Shown here: one piece after another, positions 25,235 to 34,155 of the stretch
How the letters are laid out: every line of letters starts with the position of its first letter
Position numbering within the stretch: the stretch's first letter is position 1
From: JAKFWI01 sp035549875
Lineage (GTDB): Bacteria > Pseudomonadota > Alphaproteobacteria > Caulobacterales > Aquidulcibacteraceae
DNA: 64,000 bases
Assembly (NCBI GenBank): GCA_035549875.1
Contig: DASZPV010000077.1
Coordinates: forward strand, 1 to 64,000
Reading direction: 5' to 3'
The notes under the pieces: generated by a model
Told to the model about the DNA's origin: nothing
Seen by the model: only the letters and a program-made list of their open reading frames with translations
Databases searched by the model: none
Made by a program: the position numbers and the translations under genes

Positions 25235-27163
25235 ATGACCACCGAAATTCTCGACACCAGCACCGAGACGCAGCGCGCATGTTTCGTCCCGGTGAATAAG
25301 CTCGTCGTGCATGACGACAATGTTCGTCGCACCGACAAACGGGCCGACATCGAGGCGCTTGCGGCTTCGATCGCCGCGCACGGCCTTTTGCAAAATCTGT
25401 CCGTCGTGCGCATGGACGATGGCCGATATGCAGTCATCGCCGGCGCCCGACGGCTTGCGGCGTTACGGCTACTCATCAAGCAGGGCCGGCTTGCCCGCGA
25501 TTTCGCCGCCCCCTGTGCTATCGTTGAACCTGCGCTCGGCGCGGAAGCCTCTCTGGCCGAGAATGTTCAACGCGTCGCCATGAACGCCATGGACGAAATG
25601 GAAGCCTTCGCGCGACTTGTCGATGACGGCATGAGCGTGGAAGCGGTCGCCGAACGGTTCGGCGCCGGCGTGCGCCATGTCGAGCAGCGCCTCGCTCTGG
25701 GTCGCCTCTCACCAAAAATCCGCAACGCCTATCGCAAGGGTGAACTCACACTCGAAGTCGCGCGTGCATTTTGCCTCACGGACGACCACAGCGCCCAGGA
25801 GCGCGTGTTCAAGCAATTCCCGAAGCCGATGAGCCACGCGCCCAGCGTGCGCAACGCGCTCTCCGGCGGACGGACGCCCGCAACGGACCGGCTGGCGCGG
25901 TATGTAGGGCTTGAAGCCTATGAAGCGGCCGGCGGTCGGATCGTGCGCGACCTGTTCGAGAACGATGTGGCCTTCCTGGAAGACGGCGACCTTCTGCAAC
26001 GCCTCGCCGCAGAACGGATTGAGGAGATGCGCGAGCGTCTCTCGGACGAGGGATGGGGCTGGGTTGAGGCCCAATTGCACCACGGACAAATCGAAGGCTG
26101 CGTCAGCGAGCGACTGCGTCCGCGTACCCGTCCGCTCGCCCAGGAGGAAAGCGCAGCCATCGCCGATCTAGAAGCCGAGATCGAAGCGCTCGACCACGAA
26201 CTCGAGACCGACTCCGACAATGAGGCTCTATGTACCGCACGCGACGCCGCCGAGACGCGTCTCGATGCGTTGCGCGAAACTCATCAGAGTTGGGACAAGG
26301 CCGAGATGGCGCACGCTGGCGCTATCGTCATCATCGATCGGAATGGCGCCCCGGTCATCACGCGCGGCCTGATCAGGCGCGCCGATCTAAAGGCCGTTCG
26401 CAAACTGCGCGCAACGGAGCCCGCCGCTGACGGCGAGTTGGCAAACGAGCCGTCTTCGGCCGTTGTAGATGAGCGCACGCCTGCCTTGCCAAAATCTTTG
26501 GTCGAACGGTTGACCGCGGCCCGCACGCGCGCACTTCGCTCTGAACTCGCCGGCAATCCGCATATCGCGCTGGCGTTGACTGTGCTCACACTGATCCGCC
26601 GCAGCGCTGCGCGCAGCGATGTCGCTGGCCTCGCCATCACGGTCGCGCCCGTAGGCTTCGACGATGACGATCGCTTCGAGCAGGCGCGCAACGAGGCTTC
26701 CGCAGCTTATGTGGAAACGGACTTGTTCCGACTCGCCGGCGAACCCGTCGAAAAACTCGTCGGCTTGCTCGCCCTGTTTGTGGCGGAGTCGCTGGACGTC
26801 ACGCACGATGGCGCTTCGCCCATGGCGGAACGCACCCAGGCCACGTCCGACGACCTCGCTGCCGTGCTCGATCTGGACATGAGCCGGTATTGGGAAGTGT
26901 CCGCCGAATTCTGGGAAAAGGCGCCCAAAGCATTCACGCTGGAAGCGCTCGGCGCCGGGCCGGCGATGGCGTCGCTGTCTGAGAAAGCACGAAAGCCAAA
27001 ACTCGCGGCGCTCGCGAAGATGAAACGCGCCGAGCTTGCGCGTGTCGCGATGCGCCAACTCAAAGGCTGGCTGCCCGATGTTCTGATCACGCCCCCGCAA
27101 CGTGGCGAATTGGCTGTCACGCCAGCGGGCCAACAAGCGCTGGCGCACGCCGACGCCGCCTAA
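25235..27163 (+). CDS. Long ParB/Spo0J/KorB-like protein
   Basis: A 642-residue ParB-superfamily protein. The N-terminal ParB domain (about residues 15-90) has VRRTDKRADIEALAASIAAHGLLQNL and YAVIAGARRLAAL, then the HTH region AENVQRVAMNAMDEMEAFARLVDDGMSVEAVAERFGAG. The remaining 400 residues contain an acidic helical stretch (about 310-340) and no motif I recognise. It is roughly twice the size of partition ParB. Such genes commonly accompany ardC on ICEs and plasmids. No ParA gene is adjacent, so a role in gene control or element maintenance is more likely than classic partition. Confidence 0.8.
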   Translation: MTTEILDTSTETQRACFVPVNKLVVHDDNVRRTDKRADIEALAASIAAHGLLQNLSVVRMDDGRYAVIAGARRLAALRLLIKQGRLARDFAAPCAIVEPALGAEASLAENVQRVAMNAMDEMEAFARLVDDGMSVEAVAERFGAGVRHVEQRLALGRLSPKIRNAYRKGELTLEVARAFCLTDDHSAQERVFKQFPKPMSHAPSVRNALSGGRTPATDRLARYVGLEAYEAAGGRIVRDLFENDVAFLEDGDLLQRLAAERIEEMRERLSDEGWGWVEAQLHHGQIEGCVSERLRPRTRPLAQEESAAIADLEAEIEALDHELETDSDNEALCTARDAAETRLDALRETHQSWDKAEMAHAGAIVIIDRNGAPVITRGLIRRADLKAVRKLRATEPAADGELANEPSSAVVDERTPALPKSLVERLTAARTRALRSELAGNPHIALALTVLTLIRRSAARSDVAGLAITVAPVGFDDDDRFEQARNEASAAYVETDLFRLAGEPVEKLVGLLALFVAESLDVTHDGASPMAERTQATSDDLAAVLDLDMSRYWEVSAEFWEKAPKAFTLEALGAGPAMASLSEKARKPKLAALAKMKRAELARVAMRQLKGWLPDVLITPPQRGELAVTPAGQQALAHADAA

Positions 27164-27189
27164 TCCCACCGCCCTCACCTCAATCCTTC

Positions 27190-27214
27190 GCGCCGCCGGC
27201 TCACCCGGCGGCGC
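27190..27214 (+). terminator. Hairpin between the ParB-like gene and ardC
   Basis: GCGCCGCCGG (27190-27199) and CCGGCGGCGC (27205-27214) form a perfect ten-base stem with a CTCAC loop, followed by TCTTCATTTCTGGAGC. It may terminate or attenuate the upstream transcript, or lie in the ardC leader as a translation control; the ardC start is only 25 bases further. Confidence 0.5.
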
Positions 27215-27239
27215 TCTTCATTTCTGGAGCATGAAGCTC

Positions 27240-28166
27240 ATGACCATCCACACCAAGATCGCGGGCCAACGCCGCGACATCGCCCTTGAAATCACCACTA
27301 AGATTCTCGCCGAACTGGAACGCGGCGTCATGCCGTGGCGCAAACCCTGGGATGGCGCGCGCACTGGGGTGGCGCTGCCGCGCCGCGCTACAGGCGAGAA
27401 TTATCGCGGCGTGAATATCATCATGCTGTGGAGCGCCGCCGTGGCGAAAGGCTTTGTCTCGCCTTACTGGATCACGTTGCGCCAGGCCAACCAATTGGGC
27501 GCGCATGTGCGCAAAGGTGAACGCGGCGAGACCGTCGTCTATTACGGGCAAGCCAAGAAAGCCCGCGAGAACAGTGCAGGCGAGCGAGCGGAAGACAGCT
27601 TTCGCTTTCTCAAATTCTTCACCGCCTTCAACGCCGGACAGATCGACGGGCTGCCGGAACGCTACTTTCCTGCCCCGGTCGATAACGAAGTTCTTCCTAT
27701 CGCTGCACATGAGGCGTGGTTCGCCAAGCTCGACATCAAACGCATCCTGACTCAGGACATTGCATGCTACATTCCCTCCAAGGATGTGATCGGCATGCCG
27801 CCGCTCGCAGCGTTCGATTCAGCGGATCATTATGCGGCAACGCTGAACCATGAGGCGGTCCACGCCACCGGCGCTGCGCATCGCGTCGGACGCGATATGT
27901 CCAAGCGCTTCAGCACGCATGCGCTTGCGGCGGAGGAACTTGTTGCGGAGATCGGCGCTTCGATTCTCGGCGCGCACCTCGGACTGCCACCAGATCACCT
28001 CAGCGATCACGCTTCCTATGTCGGCCACTGGATGAAGCTGCTGAAGGACGACAAGCGCGCATTTCTATCGGCCGCAGCGCAAGCCCAGACCGCTGTAGAT
28101 TGGTTACTCCTCAAGAGCCCAGCGAATACCCCCACAACGCTTCATGGTGGCGAACTGGCAAGCTGA
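27240..28166 (+). CDS. ardC: ArdC-like antirestriction protein (ssDNA-binding/zincin)
   Basis: Protects incoming single-stranded DNA during conjugation. 308 residues: the N-terminal ssDNA-binding domain (DUF1738; KILAELERGVMPWRKPW, then GENYRGVNI and YWITLRQANQLGAHVRKGE) and a C-terminal zincin-like metallopeptidase domain with HEAVH (His204, Glu205, His208) and a downstream EELVAEIGA supplying the third ligand. ATG 27240 is preferred; ATG 27231 lies too close to the GGAG. Its last 25 bases overlap the convergent DUF262 gene. Confidence 0.9.
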   Translation: MTIHTKIAGQRRDIALEITTKILAELERGVMPWRKPWDGARTGVALPRRATGENYRGVNIIMLWSAAVAKGFVSPYWITLRQANQLGAHVRKGERGETVVYYGQAKKARENSAGERAEDSFRFLKFFTAFNAGQIDGLPERYFPAPVDNEVLPIAAHEAWFAKLDIKRILTQDIACYIPSKDVIGMPPLAAFDSADHYAATLNHEAVHATGAAHRVGRDMSKRFSTHALAAEELVAEIGASILGAHLGLPPDHLSDHASYVGHWMKLLKDDKRAFLSAAAQAQTAVDWLLLKSPANTPTTLHGGELAS

Positions 28167-29881
28167 ACCAGGAGCAAGTCCTTCAACCTATCCCTAATCA
28201 GGGCCTGCCTCGCGACTAGGAAGCTCTCGAAGTTGTCCATCTTCCATAGTTCCGGTTCGCGCGGGATGAGATGCGCCTCCAAATACTCGGGCGGCTTGTC
28301 CTGGAACCATACCGCTGGCAGCGTATCGCACTTCTCCTGAAAACCATTCTCGTACGCGGTCAGCAACATGCAGTTCGCCAGCTGATCGCGGAAGGGCTTC
28401 TTGTATTTCATAAGCGTGTTCTTGCCAGTCTCCGGATTTGCCATCCGGATCGCGCTGAGCGGCGATTGTGGGAAGATGTGATCCACCTGAGGCATGTTGC
28501 CATCAAAGAGCGGCGTATAATTGAAGTTGCGATACAAAAGATTGAAGATTAGGTGCACGTTTTTGGAGCCATAGCCCTGCTCCCACAAACGATCTTCGGA
28601 AAGCTCCACAGGACGCCCACGGCCGCGGATTAACTCAAGTACGTCCGCCGTGTTGAACTGCTTCTGCTGTGCAACGAAGGTCGTAATGTCGTCTATGAGT
28701 TGATCCGGGCCAGCACTGAACGTGCCGGCGAGCGACGCTCGTAGAATGTAGTTTCCTATGTCCTTCGTCGTCCTCCAATTCGCGGGATCGTGATAACGGA
28801 AGTATATTAGCGGCATCAGCACATTGTAGGACGGAAGCGCTTTGTGACATCGGATGTACGTGTCGGACATGACCCGATCGGCAACGTCTTTCACAGCAGA
28901 CGCTATGGCGTCCCACTTCTGTTCAATTTCGTCTCGAACACCGGGCGCTCGGAATTTATTGACTTCATAACGTGCGCCGCGATTAAGCACTACAAGGCAC
29001 GCTTTCAGAACAAAATCTCGATCGAAGGCGAACCCCGTGCGATTGAGCTCCTCAAGGAGTTCTTCCATCGCTTCGTTAGATTCATCCCAACTGGCGCTTA
29101 GCAACGAGAACAGCAGGTCGGATTTGGACAGGATCGTCCCGCCGGAATTCGCGCGGATGAATACTTCGACCACATCGTCCTCGCCGTAAAGTTCGGGCGT
29201 TTCGATGCTATCGAGCTCTTGGTAGACAATGCCCTCGTCCGAATGGAACGTCTTGAAGGCTTGTCCAAGGTTCGCGCTGATCTTAGCGCGCATGGCGTCA
29301 TCCATGTCCAACGGACAAGCTTTCACCAGCCGCTCGGCCTCGGTCAGAGGATTACCCGCTGTGAAAACGATGTCTTTGAACCGAACCCAATAGGCCCTGC
29401 TGCGCCCCTTTCGGAACTGCGGCGGAATGCGATCAAAGTCATCTTCGGCGTCTTGCCGAAATGCGAACAGATATTTGATGTCTTCAGGCGCGGACGCTTC
29501 ACCGCTGAGCATATTTAGATATAGCTCGCGGCCTTCGTAGCTTCCGCACAATCCGATGAAGAGGCTCTGCAACCTTTGTTGGCCGTCCAGTACCAACCCT
29601 TTCTTCGCAGAATTCACCGGCACGAAGAAATCACTGAGCTTTGCGGAATGGCTTGCACGATAGTTATCGATGAACTTTCGGCACTTCACTGCGGCTCGCG
29701 TCTTCCAGACCAGCAAAGTGCTGATTGGGTACTCCCGCATTATGGAGTCAAAAAGCCGGCAGGTCTGTTCTTCCGACCATACGAACGGGCGCTGGATATT
29801 CGGAAGCCAAAACCCCCCATCTTCCTCCGAATTGTTCAGTACCTTCACGATTTTGCGGAGCGATTGCTTTGTTACCCGCAT
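28142..29881 (-). CDS. DUF262/HNH protein (GmrSD-like restriction endonuclease)
   Basis: 579 residues. The N-terminal DUF262 domain (ParB-like NTPase fold) has FWLPNIQRPFVWSEEQ near residue 24 and LVLDGQQRLQSL near 97, the family's nucleotide-site motif. Towards the C-terminus (about residue 480) VDHIFPQSPLS followed by FRDQLANCMLL is a DUF1524-type HNH nuclease core. This is the single-chain form of GmrSD-type, modification-dependent (type IV) restriction enzymes. It is divergent from the SSB-like gene and convergent on ardC. Lower GC than its neighbours suggests separate origin. Target modification is unknown. Confidence 0.8.
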   Translation of the reverse strand: MRVTKQSLRKIVKVLNNSEEDGGFWLPNIQRPFVWSEEQTCRLFDSIMREYPISTLLVWKTRAAVKCRKFIDNYRASHSAKLSDFFVPVNSAKKGLVLDGQQRLQSLFIGLCGSYEGRELYLNMLSGEASAPEDIKYLFAFRQDAEDDFDRIPPQFRKGRSRAYWVRFKDIVFTAGNPLTEAERLVKACPLDMDDAMRAKISANLGQAFKTFHSDEGIVYQELDSIETPELYGEDDVVEVFIRANSGGTILSKSDLLFSLLSASWDESNEAMEELLEELNRTGFAFDRDFVLKACLVVLNRGARYEVNKFRAPGVRDEIEQKWDAIASAVKDVADRVMSDTYIRCHKALPSYNVLMPLIYFRYHDPANWRTTKDIGNYILRASLAGTFSAGPDQLIDDITTFVAQQKQFNTADVLELIRGRGRPVELSEDRLWEQGYGSKNVHLIFNLLYRNFNYTPLFDGNMPQVDHIFPQSPLSAIRMANPETGKNTLMKYKKPFRDQLANCMLLTAYENGFQEKCDTLPAVWFQDKPPEYLEAHLIPREPELWKMDNFESFLVARQALIRDRLKDLLLVQLASSPP

Positions 29882-30234
29882 GACGTTTCGCCCTCCTGCC
29901 CGATTGCAGCAATTAAGGTCAGCGCAAGGTCAACTGCAACATCTGCGCGAGTAAGGGTGCCACTTGGGCTTCAGAACTAACGCTCTCCTGCAGCCAGCGC
30001 CGCAAAGCTCGCCCACGCCGTCGCCATGACCGCCCGGCCGGCACGCCGCGCAAGGAGAAAATCGTCTCCCCGCCCCGTGGGTCACGGGCTTCGGTCCGCG
30101 CTGACGCGCGGACGCGGGCCCCACCATTTTCACCTTGCACGTCCCGCCTCAATGGCCGGGCGCTTGAAGCGCCGTCGCGGGCGAGCCCTGCGGCCCCGGG
30201 ATCAGCCGGGAACGCCCAAAGGAGTTCTTCTCTC
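29882..30234. promoter_or_regulatory. Divergent intergenic region, DUF262 gene / SSB-like gene
   Basis: 353 bases without a credible gene. The right part is GC-rich with hairpins such as GGCGCT-TGA-AGCGCC and CCCGG-GATCAG-CCGGG shortly before AAAGGAG, the ribosome site for the SSB-like gene at 30235. Like the leaders of the ParB-like and ardC genes, it has a stem-loop just ahead of the ribosome site. Promoters for both flanking genes must lie here; I cannot locate them. Confidence 0.35.
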
Positions 30235-30576
30235 ATGACCAACCGTGTCACCCTCATCGGCAAACTCATTGATGCGCCGAAGATCCGCACCATCGAGGTG
30301 CGCAACGGTTCCATCGAAATCGTCTCGCTCTGGATCGAAGCGCCCAGCGGCGAGCGCTCGGACCGCTTCACCGTCGAGATCAACTGCCCGAAGGCGGCAG
30401 CCTCAGCCAAGGCCATGCGCGCCGGCGTTATCGCCGACATTACCGGCCAGCTCCGTCACGACCGCTGGAAGGACAAGGCCTCTGGCAAATGGACCGGCAA
30501 GGTCTTCGTCGCCGTCGATCCGGGCGAAGGCCACGTCCGCTCCAAGGGCATGGCCGAGACCGCTGAGGCGGCGTGA
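30235..30576 (+). CDS. Single-stranded DNA-binding (SSB-like) protein
   Basis: A 113-residue OB-fold protein. NRVTLIGKLIDAPKIRTIEVRNGSIEIVSLWIE resembles the start of SSB, followed by FTVEINCPKAAASA and ITGQLRHDRWKD. It lacks SSB's long Gly-rich linker and acidic DFDDDIPF tip. AAAGGAG precedes the ATG. On a conjugative element it would coat the strand entering the recipient, alongside ArdC; that role is inferred. The next gene overlaps its stop. Confidence 0.75.
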   Translation: MTNRVTLIGKLIDAPKIRTIEVRNGSIEIVSLWIEAPSGERSDRFTVEINCPKAAASAKAMRAGVIADITGQLRHDRWKDKASGKWTGKVFVAVDPGEGHVRSKGMAETAEAA

Positions 30577-31076
30577 GGCCGATCGCTGGCGCCGCTGAGG
30601 CGGCGCCAGCGCCTTACGAGAGTGGTCATCGGACCCAGAATCTGATGTTTTCTTTGCTTGTCGAACGGAGCGCCGAAATCGCGTGCCCCTTCGCCAGCTA
30701 TGCGGAACAGGGCGCTGGCATGCACTTGGCTTTGCTCTTCAATTCTGATCATCCGGCTTACAGGTCCAATTATGATCGCGCTACAGTTCGATGCGTCTTG
30801 CGCACTGGGATCATCCAGAATTCCTACCGACATATGAAATTGGGCTCGGGCGACGTGCTCATTCCCAATGGGACGCGCTCTCAGCGGGACGCCATGCGGG
30901 AGGCTATCTATTTCGAACATGGTTGGGGGCTTCGCCACGCAGAGCGGCTGCGCGCCGTCCAAGCAGCGCGCCAACCCTACGCGCCGTTTCTGCCGGAGAT
31001 GCAACGGTTTTTGAAGGACATGCTTAAGCGGTCGCCTTCAACTGACAGCGGCGCGGAGGCCGAGCAAGAGGATTGA
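30573..31076 (+). CDS. Unknown protein between the SSB-like and HEPN-like genes
   Basis: A 167-residue frame from GTG 30573, overlapping the SSB-like stop (GTGA). An ATG at 30645 (MFSLLVERS) would give a 143-residue form. I do not recognise the family. Visible features are YDRATVRCVLRTG, HMKLGSGDVLIPNGTRSQRDAMREAIYF, and a charged, acidic C-terminus (SGAEAEQED). No transmembrane segment or signal peptide. It ends three bases before the HEPN-like gene, so the two probably form one transcript with the SSB-like gene. Confidence 0.5.
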   Translation: MRPIAGAAEAAPAPYESGHRTQNLMFSLLVERSAEIACPFASYAEQGAGMHLALLFNSDHPAYRSNYDRATVRCVLRTGIIQNSYRHMKLGSGDVLIPNGTRSQRDAMREAIYFEHGWGLRHAERLRAVQAARQPYAPFLPEMQRFLKDMLKRSPSTDSGAEAEQED

Positions 31077-31079
31077 AAC

Positions 31080-31853
31080 ATGGGCGAACATTCCGTCAAT
31101 GTGTGGGTTAATCCGCTCATCTTCTTCGGTTCTGAATTTCGCCTCGACGGCCTTGTGGCTGATGAGGTGAGCTATGCCTCATTGATGGGTTTTCTTTGCC
31201 GGCCAGGAATCGGTTCACAAGTGAGCGATCTCGTTGCGCGATACAACAAGATCAGCGTCGAGAAGAACCGGTTGCCAATTGCACCGGGCGAGCCGCTCCT
31301 GCTGGACCGTCTGATCTGGCCCCTGCGCGGCGCGAAGGCGACCTATATCACCGGCAATTATCTTGGCACGATTGCGCTCTCCGGCATGGTCGGAGAAATG
31401 GCGGCGATCCTTGCTTTCGACATGCACAACGAAGCGCAAGATCCAGTGTGCTATGACAAGGAGCAACAAAAGAGTGCGTTTGGTCACGTATTTGAAAATC
31501 TGGGCCAGTCGCGGCGGCTCAAGACGCTAAAGGGTCTTGGCATTCTCGACGCGGAGACAGCCCACGCGTTTGATGTGCTCCGGCAAGTCCGCAACCGCTA
31601 TCTGCATTTCTGGTCCGAGGGGCACAACCAAATCTCCGACGACGCGACCCGATGCTATGACGCCTGCATCACGATCGTGACCGGCGTGCTGGGTATGCAA
31701 TTCAAGGAAGGAAAGCTATTCTTACGCGACGAGGTCTTCACCTATTTGAACAAGCATGGGGTGGCCACGCCCTGGCTGCCGCCATCAGAATTTCTCGAAG
31801 GCGAATTCGAGGATGAAGTCGATGAGATCGACCCAACCGATCCCATCTTTTGA
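31080..31853 (+). CDS. HEPN-like protein of unknown function
   Basis: 257 residues, soluble. The second half is helical and contains VLRQVRNRYLHFWSEG, whose RNRYLH fits the R-x4-6-H motif of HEPN ribonuclease domains (about residue 175), followed by further helices. The first half (NPLIFFGSEFRLDGLVADEVSYASL) is not recognised. The tail is strongly acidic (EFEDEVDEIDPTDPIF). HEPN domains are common in toxins, abortive-infection proteins and CRISPR RNases. The motif is seen; RNase activity is inference, and a non-catalytic HEPN is possible. It converges on the E2-E1-JAB gene with a 35-base gap. Confidence 0.55.
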   Translation: MGEHSVNVWVNPLIFFGSEFRLDGLVADEVSYASLMGFLCRPGIGSQVSDLVARYNKISVEKNRLPIAPGEPLLLDRLIWPLRGAKATYITGNYLGTIALSGMVGEMAAILAFDMHNEAQDPVCYDKEQQKSAFGHVFENLGQSRRLKTLKGLGILDAETAHAFDVLRQVRNRYLHFWSEGHNQISDDATRCYDACITIVTGVLGMQFKEGKLFLRDEVFTYLNKHGVATPWLPPSEFLEGEFEDEVDEIDPTDPIF

Positions 31854-31888
31854 ATTGATTGGTAGCGCGCGTCACGTATATTCCCAAG

Positions 31889-34153
31889 TCATTGCGTAGC
31901 TGCGCGCCGCGTCAACTCTTCAGTAGATTCAAATCGCCCTAGAAGCACAGCTTCATCGTCTCGCGAGATGATTAACGAAACCGCCGGCCGGTCATCGATT
32001 CGCAGCGTTTCGGCCAGACCAACGAGCTGCAGCATATCCGCGCTGCTTGGATTGGCCGTCGCGCCGTCCGGATGGGAATGCCACTCTCCTATATAAGCGA
32101 GCGCGCCATGCGTATGGCGCGCCACTTCCTCAAGTTTATGCGGAAGCCCAGCGAGACCGCGTTGGAACGAAGTTGGCGTACCGGCGCTGTCGGCGAAATC
32201 GGAGATGTGCGCCGCCACATGTATCACACGATTCCAGGTATCGGTCGCGCCGATCAAGACGCCGCCAGTCTCGGACGGGAGCGCGCCGACACGGCGCAAT
32301 CTCAAATCGGCAAGCAGCGCGCCTGACAAGCGCACGGTCCAGCCGTTCAACGCGCGCTCAACATAGCTGGACGGTGGGATCGCGATCGCGTCCATACCCT
32401 CCTCGCCGCGCCAGCGGAACACGCGGATGGCGGCCTCCTCCCTATCAACGGCGGTGCGCATGAACTCGGCACCGACTGCGGACAACCCGACAATGCGCGA
32501 CCAGGGCGCGCGGCTGGTTGGCGCCCGGCAGGATGCCGGCGTTGCAATTTGGGTGGGCAAGTCAGCGAACTGCTCGGCAATGCGCGGATCGGCAATGGCG
32601 GCCGCGACCAGCGTGGCCTCCAAATCATCGAGACGCGCTTTTCGTGCGACGTCCTCGACCAGAACGACGCAGGCATGTGCGTCCCCAAGCAGAAATATCG
32701 AGGCGCGTCGCGCCTTCGCCGGATCGGCGGCAAGCGCCCGCGCGGCTCCTGCGGAGGCTGTCGCGTCGATAATGAGCGCCGCGTCGTCGAGCACGCTCCG
32801 CAACTCTGACTCGCGAGCGCCAAGATTGGTTACGTCAAGGTCGAGAGGCGTGGCCTTATGCTTCTCACCGAGAACAGCGCCCGATGCCGACGCAAGCCCG
32901 CGTGATTTTGCGGAACCGAGCAGGCCACGATGGAGAGAGTGTCGCGCCAAATTGTGCGCGAGCAGATGATCCTTGTCGATGATCGACCAGACCCCGAACC
33001 CCTGCCGCATCAAGATGTCAAACAGTGCCGAGCCGAGCGCGCCGCCCCCCGCCAAAGCGATCTTGCGCGTGTCTGCCGATTTGCCGGACAGTTCGGCCGC
33101 ACCTTGAGGATCGAGCGCAAGGCCGACATTGGCGGGCGTAAGATCAACGCCCGTTCCGAGCTTGCTGTGATCAGGCTGAATCAGGAAACCGGGAGCTCCG
33201 CCGCCATCGGGAATGGCGTATTCGCCTAGCGCGACAGCGACCTCGGCGATCGAGCAGGTGCTGATGAAACACATAAGCTGATTGCGCGGTGGTCCGTCAG
33301 AAGCAATCTGCGCCGCCACAAGCAACGCAAACTGCGTGTCGTGTGTTTCGGGCTTCGCCATCATCGCCCGCAATTGCGTGCGTAAGTAGCTCGCGAGATC
33401 GAGCCCGATCTCAGACATGAAGGCGATCAATCGTGACAGATCTTGTGGCGGCACGCGGACGCGACCGTCCCGTATCACTGGAGTGGCCACCTCCAGGAAT
33501 GTGACGGACAATGGCTTGTTCTTGAAGAACGGGTCGAACTCGCCTGCGCGCTGCAGCACCCATACATGGGCGGATTCTTCGCCGACGCCGCGCACGACCA
33601 GCCGGCCAGGCGTCGCCGCCGGCGCGAAGCACTCTTCGAACAGGTCGCGGGCGACCATAATGTTAATCTGCGGCGAAAAGAACAGCGGCTCCACCGGATT
33701 GCCCTCGCCGTAGAGACCACCCATCGCGGTCTGCTCCAGCCACCAACGGATTTTCTGGATGAATGTCCCAGGCGTCCAAGTGAGCCGCACTTCAGACCAG
33801 CCATCGCGATATAGACAGAGCGCGATGGGCGTGCCTTCCGGCATGTCGTTGGTGTGAGGCGCTTGCGGGAAATCGGCGCGCAACGCAAATAACATGGGCA
33901 ATTGGTCGTCGTCGCCAAAACTCGCAGCGAGCCGCTCGACATCCTGAATCGGATGGGTCGGCCGCTGCGGAATGTCGGCGGCCGCGTCCAGAACAAGCGT
34001 GTCGTGGCCATGCTTGTTCCGACGCACTGCGACGAGTTGGACGCCAAGCTCAGGGTGCGCTTGCATAAAGGCGGCCACCCGCTGCGCGCGCTCGGAAGTA
34101 AGCGCGTCGAGCGCAATCGCTTCGCCCAAAAACTCCGCGTAGGGTTCCGACAC
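31889..34153 (-). CDS. E2-E1-JAB fusion: prokaryotic ubiquitin-like conjugation protein
   Basis: A 754-residue three-enzyme fusion. (1) E2/UBC-like domain, about residues 1-165: ALCLYRDGWSEVRLTWTPG matches the UBC core, with Cys113 in the catalytic place. (2) ThiF/E1 domain, about 360-575: Rossmann motif AGGGALGS at 368-375, Asp393 in IIDKDHL, NLARH at 401-405, and a candidate catalytic Cys542. (3) JAB/JAMM peptidase, about 605-754: Glu628 in PSETGGVLIG, His692 and His694 in EWHSHP, Asp706. All three sites look intact. GTG 34153, two bases past the MBL stop, is the start; the frame upstream lies inside the MBL gene. Type II CBASS has the same activities as Cap2 (E2-E1) and Cap3 (JAB), but no CD-NTase is present here. 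Confidence 0.85.
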   Translation of the reverse strand: MSEPYAEFLGEAIALDALTSERAQRVAAFMQAHPELGVQLVAVRRNKHGHDTLVLDAAADIPQRPTHPIQDVERLAASFGDDDQLPMLFALRADFPQAPHTNDMPEGTPIALCLYRDGWSEVRLTWTPGTFIQKIRWWLEQTAMGGLYGEGNPVEPLFFSPQINIMVARDLFEECFAPAATPGRLVVRGVGEESAHVWVLQRAGEFDPFFKNKPLSVTFLEVATPVIRDGRVRVPPQDLSRLIAFMSEIGLDLASYLRTQLRAMMAKPETHDTQFALLVAAQIASDGPPRNQLMCFISTCSIAEVAVALGEYAIPDGGGAPGFLIQPDHSKLGTGVDLTPANVGLALDPQGAAELSGKSADTRKIALAGGGALGSALFDILMRQGFGVWSIIDKDHLLAHNLARHSLHRGLLGSAKSRGLASASGAVLGEKHKATPLDLDVTNLGARESELRSVLDDAALIIDATASAGAARALAADPAKARRASIFLLGDAHACVVLVEDVARKARLDDLEATLVAAAIADPRIAEQFADLPTQIATPASCRAPTSRAPWSRIVGLSAVGAEFMRTAVDREEAAIRVFRWRGEEGMDAIAIPPSSYVERALNGWTVRLSGALLADLRLRRVGALPSETGGVLIGATDTWNRVIHVAAHISDFADSAGTPTSFQRGLAGLPHKLEEVARHTHGALAYIGEWHSHPDGATANPSSADMLQLVGLAETLRIDDRPAVSLIISRDDEAVLLGRFESTEELTRRAATQ

Positions 34154-34155
34154 GC

